Notes under the pieces: generated by a model
The model's database searches: none
Seen by the model: the letters and a program-made list of their open reading frames with translations, nothing else
Told to the model about the DNA's origin: nothing
Source: Terebella lapidaria
Taxonomy: Eukaryota > Annelida > Polychaeta > Terebellida > Terebellidae
Assembly: GCA_949152475.1 (NCBI GenBank)
Contig: OX424558.1
Coordinates: 34,916,651 to 34,980,650 of the forward strand
Direction: 5' to 3'
DNA: 64,000 nucleotides
In this document: positions 24,064-37,740 of the stretch, one piece after another
Numbering within the stretch: position 1 is the stretch's first letter
Layout: every line of letters begins with the position of its first letter
Translations under genes and position numbers: made by a program

Positions 24064-24071
24064 TGACGTCA
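24064..24071. promoter_or_regulatory. CRE-like palindrome TGACGTCA
   Basis: A perfect cAMP-response-element octamer about 360 bases upstream of the start codon of the minus-strand 200-aa gene. A half-match (ATGACGTCG) occurs near 23814. Whether either is used is unknown. Confidence 0.3.
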
Positions 24072-24481
24072 CCAGGGCTTCCCTCATGTCAAAGTCGGAT
24101 TTCCTTCCAGGAACAGCAACCTGTCATCGAGTGGCATTCTGTGAATTTCAACGAAAAGCAATAAGCCTCAGAGCTTCCCCTACAAAAACAACATCCCCAG
24201 TGTTGTGCTAACCAGCACGTGTTATCACGCGAGGCATGCATACTCGTCTTCTCGCCAAATATATTTTTCAGGTAAGTGTTACCATGACAATTGTCTTCAT
24301 TGAATGATCACGGTGACTGTATTTGACACTGACAGTGACACAGAGTCACAGAGATTCACCTTTCAGCTATTGAGAGTGGCGAAAGAAATGGGTGCACTAT
24401 TGTAGGCCACAGTATACTCAACCTACTATAGCTATATAGCTGTGTATATTTACAAATAAAGTAATAGAAAATATATATCTA

Positions 24482-24712
24482 GAATCTAGATATAGATTAG
24501 CCCCAGTGGTGACCCTGTACACAACTATTTTATATCTGATGTTTATGTTGTTGTACAACCATACAACATAAACATTAGGTAAAGTTACTTCACTCTGGGG
24601 TGGATGGGTCGGGCCATCCACCCAGAGTGAAGTAACTTTACCTACATAAACATCAGATATAAAATAGTTGTGTACAGGGTCACCACTGGGGCTAATATAG
24701 ATCTATATCTAG
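24482..24712. repeat. Long near-perfect palindrome (~230 bp)
   Basis: The left arm (about 24482-24605) and right arm (about 24612-24712) are inverted copies. CACCACTGGGGCTAA and GAAGTAACTTTACCT pair with TTAGCCCCAGTGGTG and AGGTAAAGTTACTTC. The centre is GGTGGATGG/CCATCCACC around TCGGG. The left arm has extra bases (TTGTTGTACAACCATACAA) that form their own small palindrome. Confidence 0.85.
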
Positions 24713-24756
24713 AGAGTGCATAGACATCTATAAATACTTTTATTGATGCTGTGAAG

Positions 24757-24816
24757 TGTGAACTAGACAAACAATATCGTCTACCTCAGAGAAGAAGATA
24801 TTGTTTGTCTAGCTGT
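24757..24816. repeat. Short hairpin next to the 24.5-kb palindrome
   Basis: CTAGACAAACAATATC and GATATTGTTTGTCTAG are exact inverted copies separated by about 18 bases. Confidence 0.8.
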
Positions 24817-24819
24817 GAA

Positions 24820-27800
24820 CATGATGTGACACAATAACTGATTACTGTCTGACTGTCACTGTAATGGCGCATTTCAATTTTGAGAAAGTATTCAAACCTA
24901 ACAGTCGTCACATACAATCATGTTTGTTTAAGCAACCTTCAGATAAGCATTCGATAGATAAGGTGCATGTATTATATAGATCTATATCCATTATATATCT
25001 AAGTTCAATCCACTGCATGTAAAGCATATTTTGTCATTTGTGCTTCAAACCTTTTTGCACATGTACTGTATCAATTTATAATAAATTTAAATAAAGTGTA
25101 ATAAATCTGAATTGATCACTCTGATTTTTAAATTAAGTTTTAAATGAAGTTCGGTGTAGTTTGAGTCCCAGGTGAAGTGTAGCCTGTCACATTCTGATCC
25201 CTTCCTAATATCGCTGAACTACATGTATGGATGAAACAAATGTACTAGGTTTTTACAAAAAATTGAGTAGATCTATACTGGTAATGAAGTTTACAATTAT
25301 TTCAGCCTGTCAAATAAATGCCAACAGCAGATGATATCTCTTCAAATCAAGGGTGCAACCACATTGTTGAGGGTGTCGTTCCAATGTATTTGGATGAAAA
25401 TGGATTTTTTAACGTGAGCGCCGAAGGAGCGAAGCCATAGGGGGGTGTTGGGGCATGCCCCCAAGAAATCTTTGGAAATGCACATGATAAATATATGTGG
25501 TGATATTTGGTAGCAACTGATGGCTTTTAAGCATGAATTTCATACATATATAGGTATTATATAACATCTATCCAAAATCCTCAATAAACGACTGTCCCAA
25601 AGTTGGAGGGAGGGAGGGGGAGGGGTTCACTATAAATATGGGACATGATGGCATATCTGTATGTTTAATGTGTGCTACCGACTGTATATAGATGTCTGCA
25701 TATATAAAAACTGTATACATTGTACATTGACTTTTTGCTTGTGGATTAGGATTAAATGCACCTTCTCACAATTCTATTTTTTTTTTGTAGTTCAAAGTAC
25801 ATTTGTGTGTAAGGACAAAGTTACAAAGGCAATCTAATCTTTTATTTTTGACAATTCCAAAAAATAAAATTACCTGTAAATAAAACTGTCCAAAAAATAA
25901 AATTACCTGTCAATAAAACTGTCCAAAATGTCGGATGTATTCCTGTTCATTGAAAATTGAATCTGCCAGTAGAAAATAATATATTATGACATTGATTTTT
26001 AGTAATCTGCAAATGGAAAAAAAAAATTAAAATCTTATGCCATTTAATTTCCGAATAAGGAAATTTTTGAATAAATCTACAAACTGCCCCCAGTCATCAG
26101 CCTGTTTGTCAAATGACACTGTTTTCATTGGTGCAATTCCAAGAATCGCCCATGTACATGTAGCTGGTTGGTGTATGAGCCGTTGACATTCCTTGAAACA
26201 AAACGCTCCTGCAACAACCACGACATAAAAGTACACCAGAAAGTCACTTCCCCCATCCAATTAAGCATGATTATTTCCTGCTAAGATCCTAAAACCACAT
26301 AATATTGAATGTGGTTAATATATATCTTGCAAGGCTACCATACCTGTTTTTCATCTGATGTACTTGAGGGGGGAGGGGGGTGGGGGCTGTGATGTAATAT
26401 GGTATATATACATGTATGTGACTTGTTGTTGCCTTGTAAATGATCAGTAATTGTGCCCTGGCTACAGTGAACAGGCATGATACATAATAGCGCGTACATA
26501 TTGCATGCTGAATTCTAAGAAGGAATCCCGCAACGGGCTGGAATTCTCGGAAAATGATTGTATGTCTCTTGACTTGCCGCGCTCGGTGTGCGTTAACTGT
26601 ATGAAAGTAAATAGCGGGACATGTGCATGTAGTTGGTTAAATATATGTGAGGCCAATTATGTCAGCATAAAAGCCACTATTGACATAGGAGGTAGAGTGA
26701 AACGTGATTTACACAATGTGGATATGTATATTATCATACTATATTTTATTAAATACTGGGCTTAATCAGAAGTCTACTGCTAATGTATACATGGTCAGTA
26801 ATAGAAGTGACATGTAATTCTGTTATTACATGGAATTTTGTAGGACTAAGCCATGGCTATCAAGTATGAGCAAGAAACAGGATACTGCAGTACTTGATGT
26901 AAGTTACACTTTCATTTACATACTTGATCATGTAACTCGTAAATTATGTGACCAGATTACATCTCACGAAAATATACTTTTTTTTTCATCGCTGGTTGAT
27001 GATTTTACGTCAGCCATGGTGAAATTTCACTAAAATTAAACTGTAATGAACAAAGTTAATATTTATATTTAGATATCCCAAAACTGACCGTTTGTTACTC
27101 GTAAGATTTGTTCTGCTGTTTCGTTCTCAAGGCGTAAGTTATACCGGAATTTAATTATTGAATTTAATATTTCATCGATTATGGAAAATTATTAACACCA
27201 ATCTTTCATGTATGTGTACCCGGGTACTGAAGGTTCTTGCCACTACATGTACATGTATACAGTGTATGCATCATGTATCATTAATACCGGGTTGGTGTAT
27301 TGTGGAAAATCAGTACAAATGAGGAGGAGTTTAATTCCCCGAATTTAACCCAAAAGGAATATCAATTATAACGAGCAAAATATTCGTGAAGTTTTTGAAA
27401 AAATCCCCTTTCAGTAATCTCATTTATTTAGTATCAAGGCAATCATTAATTCATTTTCATCTTATATGAATCATCTTTGTTGTTTTACATACCAGTATTT
27501 TATTTGAGTTGATAACCGACTTATGCTAGTTTTCATCTCACACATGCTAAGACTTTCTTCTCTGCTGGAATCTTGAGCTTTGGTTTGGGGTCTCTTTGGG
27601 TATTATGTCGCAGGCGGCATTGCCAATTCTCTTTACACATTCTTCTTTTCCATGCATAGGTTTTTTTTCTTCTCACTTCAGTTTATCATGCTCTGCATGT
27701 TTCATGATATATTATGTGTATACGAGCTGAAGCTTCATCTTCGCCCACAGCTTCGGCTACCGGTAATTACCGATAAATACGGAAATTTTGGCTATTTATT

Positions 27801-29698
27801 TTATTTCATTCAGGAATTATTTTCCCTGAACAAATATTCTCGATGTCGATATGAATCGTGATGATTGATTACAAGACTGATGAATGGACGTGTACAAGGA
27901 ATTTGTGATGTACTGGTAGGCCCGTGTATAGAGATCACTATACACAGTACATTATTCGATTGATCTTCAGTCAGGTGATGCCTGCGTACCTAAACCTGAT
28001 AAATATAATAAAGCTAAATATAGTATGCATTACCCACATGTACATGTACCCATGGTACATGTAGCCCCCCCATTGGCATCTACAGTAAGACATCAGTGTG
28101 GAAGGAAAAAGACTTGACTCTAGTGTATCCCCAATATATGAAGTGAATCTCAGAGGGTGTTTCTCACACTCTTAATATATAAATTCTTATTTTTCGAATT
28201 TGATCAAAAAAAGAAGTCGGAGGGTTCGTAAACGAAGTACATGTAAATAAATTGGTGTTGCCTTAGCAGCAGAGAAGGTAACCATGGTACAGGAGCCTGT
28301 TTTATGGTCAGATAATTTGCAAGTCTGAAAGCATGAAATACATGTAAAAATGCATTGCAGTCTTTTGTGTGGAATATCATTGTTGGATATGATAATTCGG
28401 AAACCATGGAAACAGTGGAGCTTTTTCTGTAATGTACATGACTTTTGTATAAATATAAATGTTGTGTTATGAACTGCACGCAAAATACATACAAATGTAA
28501 ATAACGCTCATTATTGGCACGGTTTGTAACATTGAATCTTGTAAAAACATTTGAAATTGACCTAAAAATACAAATTAGTGTACTTGATCATATTACCGAT
28601 AAGTTGTTTATGGAAGGATGAAAAGACTTTCACATCCCTTAATGAAACCACTTTTTCATTTATATCATTTCACCTCACCTTAAACATGTTACACATTTAA
28701 AGTGGAATAATCGGTTTTTGGTTCCCCGGATTGAAGTGATCAGTCTCTGTCCTTAGAGCAGCTGTACAATACAAAAATTCCAATGTGAACACGAATTTGT
28801 CTAAATTTGATATTGAAAATCGAATTTATTAAATAGTTTTGCATGGAACGGTTCCCATGCAGTGATGCGAAATTAACAAAAATAGTTGAAAATGTAGAAA
28901 AATATACAGCCCTATCACTTGAAACTCGTATATATGTATGGTATATTATAGTATTGGATCCCCAAATATTCAATATGATTGTTTTGTGTTGCAAATAACG
29001 ACAATATAGGGAAATCTGTGTCTTTGTTTATACTAGTATTAGCGCAGATGTGAACAATTCGTTCATCTTGCGTTTTTACGATGTGTTCAAACTCCACTGC
29101 AGGGTCATGCGGACGTATTTCGGGAGTTGTAACAGTGCGATATCATCTAGTATATGCTGGCCAATCGATTGATAACGAATTTCAGAAACCTTTTATTCCA
29201 CTTTAAATGATATTTCCTTTTCATTTCTGGAATAGAGATCGATTTTAATCGACAAAAATTACATTATTGATTTCATTGGGTTTCTGAATTTACTCAATAT
29301 ACTGTATATAACAATGTTTTGATATTATTTATAATACCATAAACAGTTCTGAATGTGTGATTTCTAAACAACGCACAGTCGTAAATATCTGCCATTCTGT
29401 GCTGTATTTGTGTTATCATCACGTAATTTAAACTGATCATCATGGATTGTATTATGATAAGGCAAATACATTATAGATCACATGAATTTGTAAGGAGAAA
29501 TATGCACACTGTTATATATAACGCCAAATGTACATCCAAAATGGATATTTTGTACCAGGTATGAAATACACACTTACATGTACCGGGTAATCATGGTAAG
29601 CTATTAGTATAGCCCAACTTTGTTTCCGAAACAGAATATATGATTAAAATTAATTGCATTCACATGTATGCATACATGTAAGCATGAAAAGCTATAGG
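24820..29698. other. No gene recognised
   Basis: AT-rich intergenic DNA with ACATGTA runs (for example 27245, 28034). There is a two-copy ~35-bp tandem repeat at 25851-25926 (block AAAATAAAATTACCTGT). A G-rich tract sits near 26370. No coding exon is supported. Confidence 0.4.
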
Positions 29699-29996
29699 TA
29701 CCGTATTGGTCCTAATAGTAGCACAGCGAGCCAAAACAAGACTCTCTGCAGCAGCGCGCGCAAAAATGAGGTCAAACTTGAGGTCAATTTTATGAAAATC
29801 ATGGAAAAATATACCTATAGCCTTTAATACCCTTTATTATGATTTAAATAATATGAATGTGTGGATTGGAACACTCCAAGATCTTATTAAAAAGATATGG
29901 AATGAATTATAAGGTCACAAAAATCGAAAATTTTTGGGAAAAAGAGAGTGGTGCTCTACTATTAGGGCGCGTGCCACTATTATGACCAATACGGTA
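29699..29996 (+). mobile_element. MITE, family 1 copy B
   Basis: Same TA-flanked terminal repeats and interior as the element at 8692-8988, in the same orientation; the right terminal repeat has a point change (TATGACCAATACGG). Confidence 0.85.
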
Positions 29997-31014
29997 TTAG
30001 ATATCTACATATATTTGAAAACGGACTATATATAATAATTAGACCTGTTTTGTGATAGACACAGATTTCGCAGTAATATTATGGAAGACATTCATTACTC
30101 ATTCGAAAAAACGACTAAAGTGTTATGTAGCTGTTTTACCATACATGTACATGTGTGTAATGTGGATGTCATTGGTACAAAACAATTACATGGCAAATGT
30201 GGTGCTGGCAATGAGGTGAAAGTAGCAATAGAGGGTTTGCTCGCACCTGATGAACTGAATTTATATGCAAGTTGGATGCTTAGGAACAGAACGGTAAAGA
30301 GTTTGTGTCAAGTGTACTTGTTGATATCATTAGTCATGTTAATAAGCCGCTAAGAAACCTGGGAAAATCTTGTATAGAATACTGTAGATAGCTAAAAGTT
30401 GCGAACCATGATAAAAATTACCTACATGTATTGTATAAATTTGTGTAAATACAATTTCACTGTGGGACTAATGTTGCATTTACTGGGTATGCAACTTTGA
30501 ACTGCAATGAATATAATAGATGGAAAAATCACGTTCAATATTTTGTTCAGGTACATGTCCAACATCTTATCAGAGAGTTGAACAGGTCAAAATACTAGTG
30601 TGAAACTCGTAATGATCAACTCCAACTTTTGAAAAAATAATTCAGGTCCTCACGGCAGGCTTTGATATTGATTAAGGTCTTGAGGTTAATTAACAGATAC
30701 CGGTATTTGATATCACATCAATTGACTCACTAGTTTCTGCATCAATTGCTTGAAATTTCACTTGATGTGATTGAATCAATAATTGGCTATTAAAAGATGA
30801 TAATGGTCAATCCCTGTCTTTCAGCAGAAGCCGCAAGGGGGAAAGATCAAAATCTGATTTGACGTTTATTCAGCAAGAGTGAAAAAAAAAAAATAACAAA
30901 AAACTAGATGGACATAGATCTAGTTTGCCAAGCTTACATCGTTTTAAAATATTTATTTAGCTAACATTCCAGAACATTTTGTCACATTGAACGCATCGTG
31001 TAAGGTCATAATCG

Positions 31015-34000
31015 TTGCATGCATATTGCCTGTTTCAGCAGATCTCGCAGGCACCGCTTCTTTCTCCCGCCGGCCACATGGTTGGGCCGAGATCGCCCAC
31101 ACTGGCGTCCCTCGCTCACACCGTCAAGGACAAGTTACAGGAGGTGCTCGCCGTACCCGAGGCCAGCACGCTCTCCACCGAGGTCTGTACTGTACATTAT
31201 GGGAAATTAACGTTGATCTGTGAGAGTGTTCTATTAAGGAAACATTATATGGTGAAATAATGGGGTGAATGGGAAAATGCAAGAAACATTACATGCAGAA
31301 ACAGGATAGATTTCATTACTGAGTATTGTAAGACTAAAATGTGGTCATCAATATTTCAGTGAATGAGTCTTCTATTATGTAGGATAAAAACACATGAGAC
31401 ATCACGGTTGTGTGAATTCCTTTTGGTAACCTCAACCTCAAATGTAGAATGGAATTATTTGAAAATACATGTATGTAGACATGCGACCCACATTGTTGCA
31501 GAGGAAAGTAAAGAGCCTGTGCCAGTATTACGCCACCCTCATCCCCGCGGACAAGTCTGTCTTTCTGAAGACACTGTCCTCCGACTACAATGTCAACCAG
31601 ACGACTGTGCTACACCTCGCCAACCAACTGGCCATGGCCCAGGTAACAACTGTCGCTAGGGGCAGGCAATAGGGGTAGTGTGGAGTACGAGACTGAGATT
31701 TGATAGAAAGAAAATAGTTCAGTAATTTACATGTATGAGAATCAAAGTCACTAAATTGTATAATTGTAGTAGTACATGTAATTGGAAACATTAAGTATAT
31801 AAACGAATAATATTATCCAATTATTCATTTAGAGTACTAGTACATGTAATAGTAAGCAATTACATGTATAAATTTCTGGGTATTTTGTAGGGTAGGATAA
31901 TACATTTATATGTATGAAATGCTTCCCTGTTGTAGAGTCGTGGCCCAGCAGTATTATTGCGGTCTGAGGAACGGTTAAGACACGCAATGATACCCAGATA
32001 CCAGCATCTATTTACACAAATCAGCCGCCTTGAAAATGGAGTCAAGTTCCTCGTTGATCTCAGAAAAGACCTCCTGGTGCGTATAGTGCTCACTGGTACA
32101 TGTTATTATGAAGAAATATAGGAAGTTGTAGTGTTGCTGAAGTACTCCCAGTATGTATTCGATCACCGTCTGCCATGGTACATATATAAGTCATACCACA
32201 AAGTGCATGTACAGCGTGGCATACCATGGATGCAAACATGCAGTCAAATATCCGTGAAATGAACATTAGTACATTGATAATAAGCTCTCGTTGTGTATTT
32301 CTGATAATGATTACAGCTTACAGATAATGATTTCTGATGATGATAAACTGTTTCAGATACGGTAGTTAAAAGTCTTTGGAGGATATACATCCTTCAAAGT
32401 ATCTCTATACATAGGCAATTTTAAAATTGCAGACCGTGTTGTCGACTACGGGCGTGGACCAGGACAACGCTTACTTGCAGGCGATGAGCGTCTGTCTGCG
32501 TGACCTCCTGGCGCTCTGGTTCTCTGTCGGGTTCCTATCACTGGAGAGGATCACCTGGCAGTCTCCCGGCGACATGCTACAGAAGGTGAGTGAGGGGGGG
32601 GGGGGGGATGGGGGGGGGGGGCTGCGTGACCTCCTGGCGCTCTGGCTCTCTGTGGGGTTCCTATCCCTGGAGATTATCACCTGGCAGTCTCCTGGTGACA
32701 TGCTACAGAAGGTGAGTGAGGGAGGGGAGGGGGGGGGGGGGGGGGGTCTGTCTGCGTGACCCCCTAGCGCTTTGGTTCTCTGTGGGGTTCCTATCCCTGG
32801 AGAGAATCACCTGGCCGTCTCCTGGCCACAATACTACAGAAGATGAATGAGGGTACGGGGGGGGGTCTGTCTGCGTGACCCCCTAGCGCTCTGGTTCTCT
32901 GTCTGGTTCCTATCCCTGGAGAGGATCACCTGGCAGTCCGGTGACATGGTACAGAAGGTAGGGAGAGCGGGGAGAGAAAGAGCAATAACCGGGCAATATA
33001 ATGCTATATTAACCAAATACAGCCCCATTTGTGGTTTCATACTGTGGTCAAATCCAGGGAGCCGAGCTTACGAGGGGTTTAGAAGCGACCAAGGGTAAAA
33101 AGCCAAGTCTAGGCATGTCTGAGCAATATTTGGTGTATTACCTATATATACCAACTTTTCTCAGTGTAGTTCAGAGCACGGGTGGAATGTGGGTTGCTGC
33201 TAAGGTGGAAAACGGGATTTTATTCTCCCCGTCATTACATTGAATAATGAAGCAACAACACGATGTGACATATACTAGTAGTAAGAATTTTTATCCCACA
33301 AAGCTTGCTTTAATCAGCATCAAACATGAACACATCAATGTGGAATACGCATGTGAATGAAATTTGTCAGAGTGCTGACAATATGCATCTAACCACATGT
33401 ACTAAGCTATATAGCAGTATATAAAATTATGATGATTTTTTTGCCTATCAGATATCAGAGTATGAAGCGGTGCATCCAATAAGGAACTGGTCGGACCTGA
33501 TGCGACGTGTCGGCCCATATAGGCGGTGCTACATATTCACACACGCCAGCATGCCACGCGAGCCTGTTGTCGTCTTGCACACTGCGCTTACGACGGAAAT
33601 ATCCGAGAATATCCAGGTAAGTCCTCAACTTGATCAATTAAACAATCAGATCCTCAACTCAATTATCACCATTGAAGGTATAAATACTTTCCCAATGCGT
33701 AATCAGTGGTCGGTTCTTGGAAAGCATGTTATCTTGTCATTATTTGAGCATGTACACTGTACAGTGAGGGGTGATAACATTATCTCGTCATTATCAAATT
33801 TGTAGAATCAGTAAATACTTGCATTGTGAATAGATGCAGTAATTAATTGGGTTTGATACTTGAACTGTGAAATAGGAAATTTGTACTGGTATGGTAATTT
33901 AATGGAACAGAAAATTTGCAAAATCAATTATTTCCAAGGATCATATTTTTCAAGGTGTTCAATGCACCGTTATCAACCATTATGTAAGTGAATTCGTGGT

Positions 34001-35496
34001 TAGTCACATTTTGATGTGAATTTTCAGTCGATCGTCACTCGGTCGCGATTGGGTGAAGACTCAGAAGGCTTACCTCAAGAAATGTCGGAGGACCCAAAAC
34101 TCATCACCACAGCAATATTCTACTCCATCACCTCAACGCAGAAGGGTGAACTAGTCTTAGCAATTTACCAACACACAATTAGTTTGAACAAAATGCAGAG
34201 ACTTTTGAAGAACCGTCGGTAATTTCTGATTTGACTGCACGCACTGTACAACATGTAAATATGAGATCAACTGAAATTTCAATATTTGCTGTGCTTTTAT
34301 GCGGCATTGATTTTATCTCCAGGCCTGCAAGGTGTGGAGATGGGGAACTTTCTGATCAAAGGAGTGGTTCAAGAATTACTATCGGAATTCCCCAAAATGC
34401 AGCATTTTTCTAGTCTTTCGCCAATTCCTGGTTTCAAGGATTGGCTGCTCAAAGAAATCAACACTTACTTACACCAGTATGGTGAGTATGTACTGGTACC
34501 GGTACACATACCATGAGCCATCATACAGCTGTGAAAATCATTAACATAAAAGCATTAGAGGTATGCAGGAAAAAAAATCTTTATTAGCCTTTATTTTCAA
34601 TCTGGAAAAGAAAAAAAAAATGTCTTGGATGAATACATCAGTTTAACCATTTATGTATTGATTAATGAGGAAAGATTTCACATGCAATGACTGTACAATG
34701 AGAATTTTCCCAGAACAATACATGACTAGGATTATAATTATAACGATATAAATGCCTTCACACAATTTTAAACATATTCCCAGATGCGGGCGAGTCGCCG
34801 GAGCAGACGCTGTTTCTCCCGGACGAGGTCACGCGGCTTGAGGAGGCAGTCGGGTCTCAGTCACGGGGGATGTTTGACGACCTACGCAAGGTCCTGCAGA
34901 AAAACTCCTGGCTCAACTGTCAACAGACCGTCAGCAGTCTCAAAGAGCCGCTGCTGCGACTCTGTGCTCGGTATCTCTATGTCGAGAAACGCCGAAAATA
35001 TGCCTTGAATCCTGTCGGTGGGTATTTGGTTGGAGGGATTTGGAGTGATCAATTGAAAATAAAATAAAAATATATTTTTCACACATGTAACTCTTTGGAG
35101 AGGCAAGATTGCCACTAAATTTGCCATTTGACTTTCATGTTCATTTCTGTTTCATCATCGTGTCCATTTGCCATACCCCCTACATGTTGAAAAAAAAAGA
35201 GTTTAATGCCACAATGTTACTTTTATCTCCGTACAGCTAATTTTCACTTGAGAAATGGTGCTGTCTTGTGGAGAATCAACTGGCTTGGCGACACGTCGAT
35301 ACGCGGACTTAGTGTGGCCTGTGGACTGATGGTCAACTATCGATACTTTCTCGAGCAGACCGAACAAAACAGCCGCAACTATATGGAAAACTACAGCATT
35401 CCCATCTCGGATCACATCCAAGAACTTTTGGACCAACTGCCATCGTCAAACCTTGAAGGAGAGACACCGAAGTCAGACTCACCGAATTCCACTTAA
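31015..35496 (+). CDS. MLYCD: Malonyl-CoA decarboxylase, 9 exons
   Basis: Converts malonyl-CoA to acetyl-CoA and CO2, and so helps control fatty-acid oxidation. Exons: 31015-31182 (start uncertain), 31502-31642, 31936-32076, 32433-32585, 33452-33616, 34028-34145, 34323-34481, 34784-35017 and 35237-35496. Introns are phase 0 for the first five and phase 1 for the last three. The product is 512 aa without a stop if Met 31015 is used. Family signatures: [66 protein letters not shown] (the Ser of SPIPGF is the known catalytic Ser) and [15 protein letters not shown] (catalytic His). The C terminus ends SPNST, without the SKL peroxisomal signal of the human enzyme. The N terminus has few basic residues, so the true first exon may be missing. 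Met 31078 is another candidate start, and a TTTCAG acceptor ends at 31038. Confidence 0.93.
32496..32970 (+). repeat. MLYCD exon-4 fragment tandemly amplified with poly-G
   Basis: The 3' part of exon 4 plus its donor recurs in tandem: the block beginning CTGCGTGACC is at 32496 (the real exon), 32632, 32752 and 32871 (spacing 136, 120, 119 bp). Poly-G tracts separate the first copies. The second copy is still open in frame with a GTGAGT donor; the third has lost it (AGATGAATG) and the fourth has GTAGGG. None has an obvious acceptor, so they are probably non-functional. Confidence 0.85.
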
Positions 35497-35549
35497 AGGG
35501 ACCAAAATCACACTATTAGATAGCAATTTGTTGAACGTTATGACAGTCA

Positions 35550-35555
35550 AATAAA
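35550..35555 (+). terminator. Poly(A) signal AATAAA of MLYCD
   Basis: AATAAACG 53 bases after the stop codon. Confidence 0.5.
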
Positions 35556-35869
35556 CGATTTCGTCCGTCATTACTGGGGTATGTCCCGTTTTGAAACTGA
35601 TAGCATTTCAAGATTTAGCTGGTGGATTATTAATTACTTATCATATCATGATGTAGGAGAGCTTGTTACCATGAACTTGGAACGAATAATATTAACTTAT
35701 TGCCTGTGTTATATACTAGTAATGTGTGATTGTACGCAGTGAATGTACATTTCTGACACTGGTTTGTAGCCTGTTTTCACTATTTGTTGGCAAGTACTGG
35801 CTTGTGCCATACCATGTGTGCATGATAGAACAGTATGTATAGTCTAGCTCCAATTCACACAGAAATGCA

Positions 35870-36174
35870 TACCGTATTGGTCCTAATAGTGGCACGTGCC
35901 CTGATAGTAGCACGCCCCTCCACCCCTTCTATTCACAGAAAAATGTTTGCTATTTGTAACCTTTTATTTCACTTCATATCTTTCTGATACTCTTGGGAGT
36001 GTTCCAATCCACATATTTATGTTATTTGAATCACTATCAAGGGGATTGAAGGCCAAAGGTATATTATTCTGTGATTTTCTTACATTTGACCTCAAATTTC
36101 CCCGTATTTTTGCACTCGCTACTGCAGGAGGTCTTGCTTCGGCACGTCATGCTACTATTAGGACCAATATGGTA
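35870..36174 (-). mobile_element. MITE, family 1 copy C (inverted)
   Basis: TA-flanked with termini CCGTATTGGTCCTAATA and TATTAGGACCAATATGG. The interior is the reverse complement of copies A and B (for example GTTCCAATCCACAT against ATGTGGATTGGAAC). Confidence 0.8.
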
Positions 36175-36179
36175 AATAG

Positions 36180-37740
36180 TATATAAAATAGATATAAAAG
36201 TATCAAGTAGTAGAGTATATATGTACATTAATATATATTCGTGGTGTATTCACATGTTTGTATTGAGTAGAACCCACCAAAATTTGTAATTGCCTTGCAT
36301 ACAGACTTTAGAAGTTTTTGTTTTTTGATAAGTAGATTCTAGTGTTTATACAAAGAAAGGCTCAAAATTTTGTTGGCAAAATTAAAGAACGTAGTACTAG
36401 ACTGTAGTGTTTCGAATATTCGTGTAGCATTTATGAGTATAACTTGAGATTTTGAAGGCTTGATACACCTCTCCTGAAGACCATCAGACTTATATACCTA
36501 GAAATATTTTGCATTCCACATAACATGCTTAAGTCTCCTCAGTTTTGTTTTATGTATTGGGATTATTAAGTAACAGATTATTGACACCCAGTGCTGTGTG
36601 ATACACATATACCGGTAAATCTGTGTCTCGTTTTAGCATTGTGCAGCACGTGTGTAAATTCCCGTGTTCAAATTGTAGAAATTTATTACAGAGATTTGCC
36701 TTTGAATTGTTGTGCCTTAAATTTTTGAAGTTATTTTTTCGTATGTGTATATATCAGACTTGTGTGGTTGAATGAGATATGACTACGATCACATGGTTGT
36801 GTTTATGAAAGTATCGTGAAAGTATTCGAGCGTATAGCTGGGCATATTCATAAATATTAATAACAGGTAAATGTAAAGGCCGAAATGCTTGACTTTGTTG
36901 TTGATCTTCATTGGTAAAGTTTATTCTGCAATAAACATGCCTCACTTGGTTACAATCAACCTGTGCTAGCTCAACCCACTTGTTCAAGTATAAGTTATGA
37001 TATGAATTTTATGTACTTGAGGAGTGTTCATTGGATGTCGTAAAATATCCAAAAATATAATTCATGATATACATATTATGTTGAATATGTGCATGTCTGA
37101 AAGTGTTCCTATTTGGTATGTCTCCTGAGAAAATAAAATTTGTCAAAAAGACTGTAATGGCGCCATCTTTCCACCTTCTTACCAACCAACCTCTTGATCA
37201 TAATGATATGAACATGGATACGTTATGATATCACCATACCATGTATGCATCATGATTATGTAAGTACTGGTACAGATTGATCGATTGATTTTTATATAGG
37301 AATACTACTCATAAGCTGCTCATGTGGCAAGTCAAGTTCATTTAGGAGTTATGACACATATATGCAAACAAGACTGATGATAGATATATAAAAAAAAATA
37401 ATTATGACATACTACAATGTATATTGAAATTCAGAACAAAAATATATTTTAAACTAAAATAACAGTGAAACTCGAGGTCTTGAATGTTTTTCATAAAAGG
37501 ACCAACTTGAGCTTTTTTTGTTTAGATCTGTATCAGATGAGAATTAAAACATATACTTGCACAACACACTACCGGTAACTTGGTATCTACACTGTGTCTC
37601 GAAAAAGTCATATATTCAGCCTCTGCAGTATCAATCCACGACCTAACGATGTTTCTATCAGTTAATAACCTTTTGGTGTGCTCTAATATAATGCCCGGAT
37701 TGGATTATTGTATCCCCCGAAGGAAGTCCTGCGGATAGCC
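36180..37740. other. No gene recognised
   Basis: AT-rich intergenic DNA. Only short frames without splice or family support. Confidence 0.4.

Noticed and set aside
30081-30353. 90-codon frame upstream of MLYCD, considered as its first exon
   Set aside because: No resemblance to a targeting sequence or to the decarboxylase N terminus; a GTAAAG donor alone is too little.
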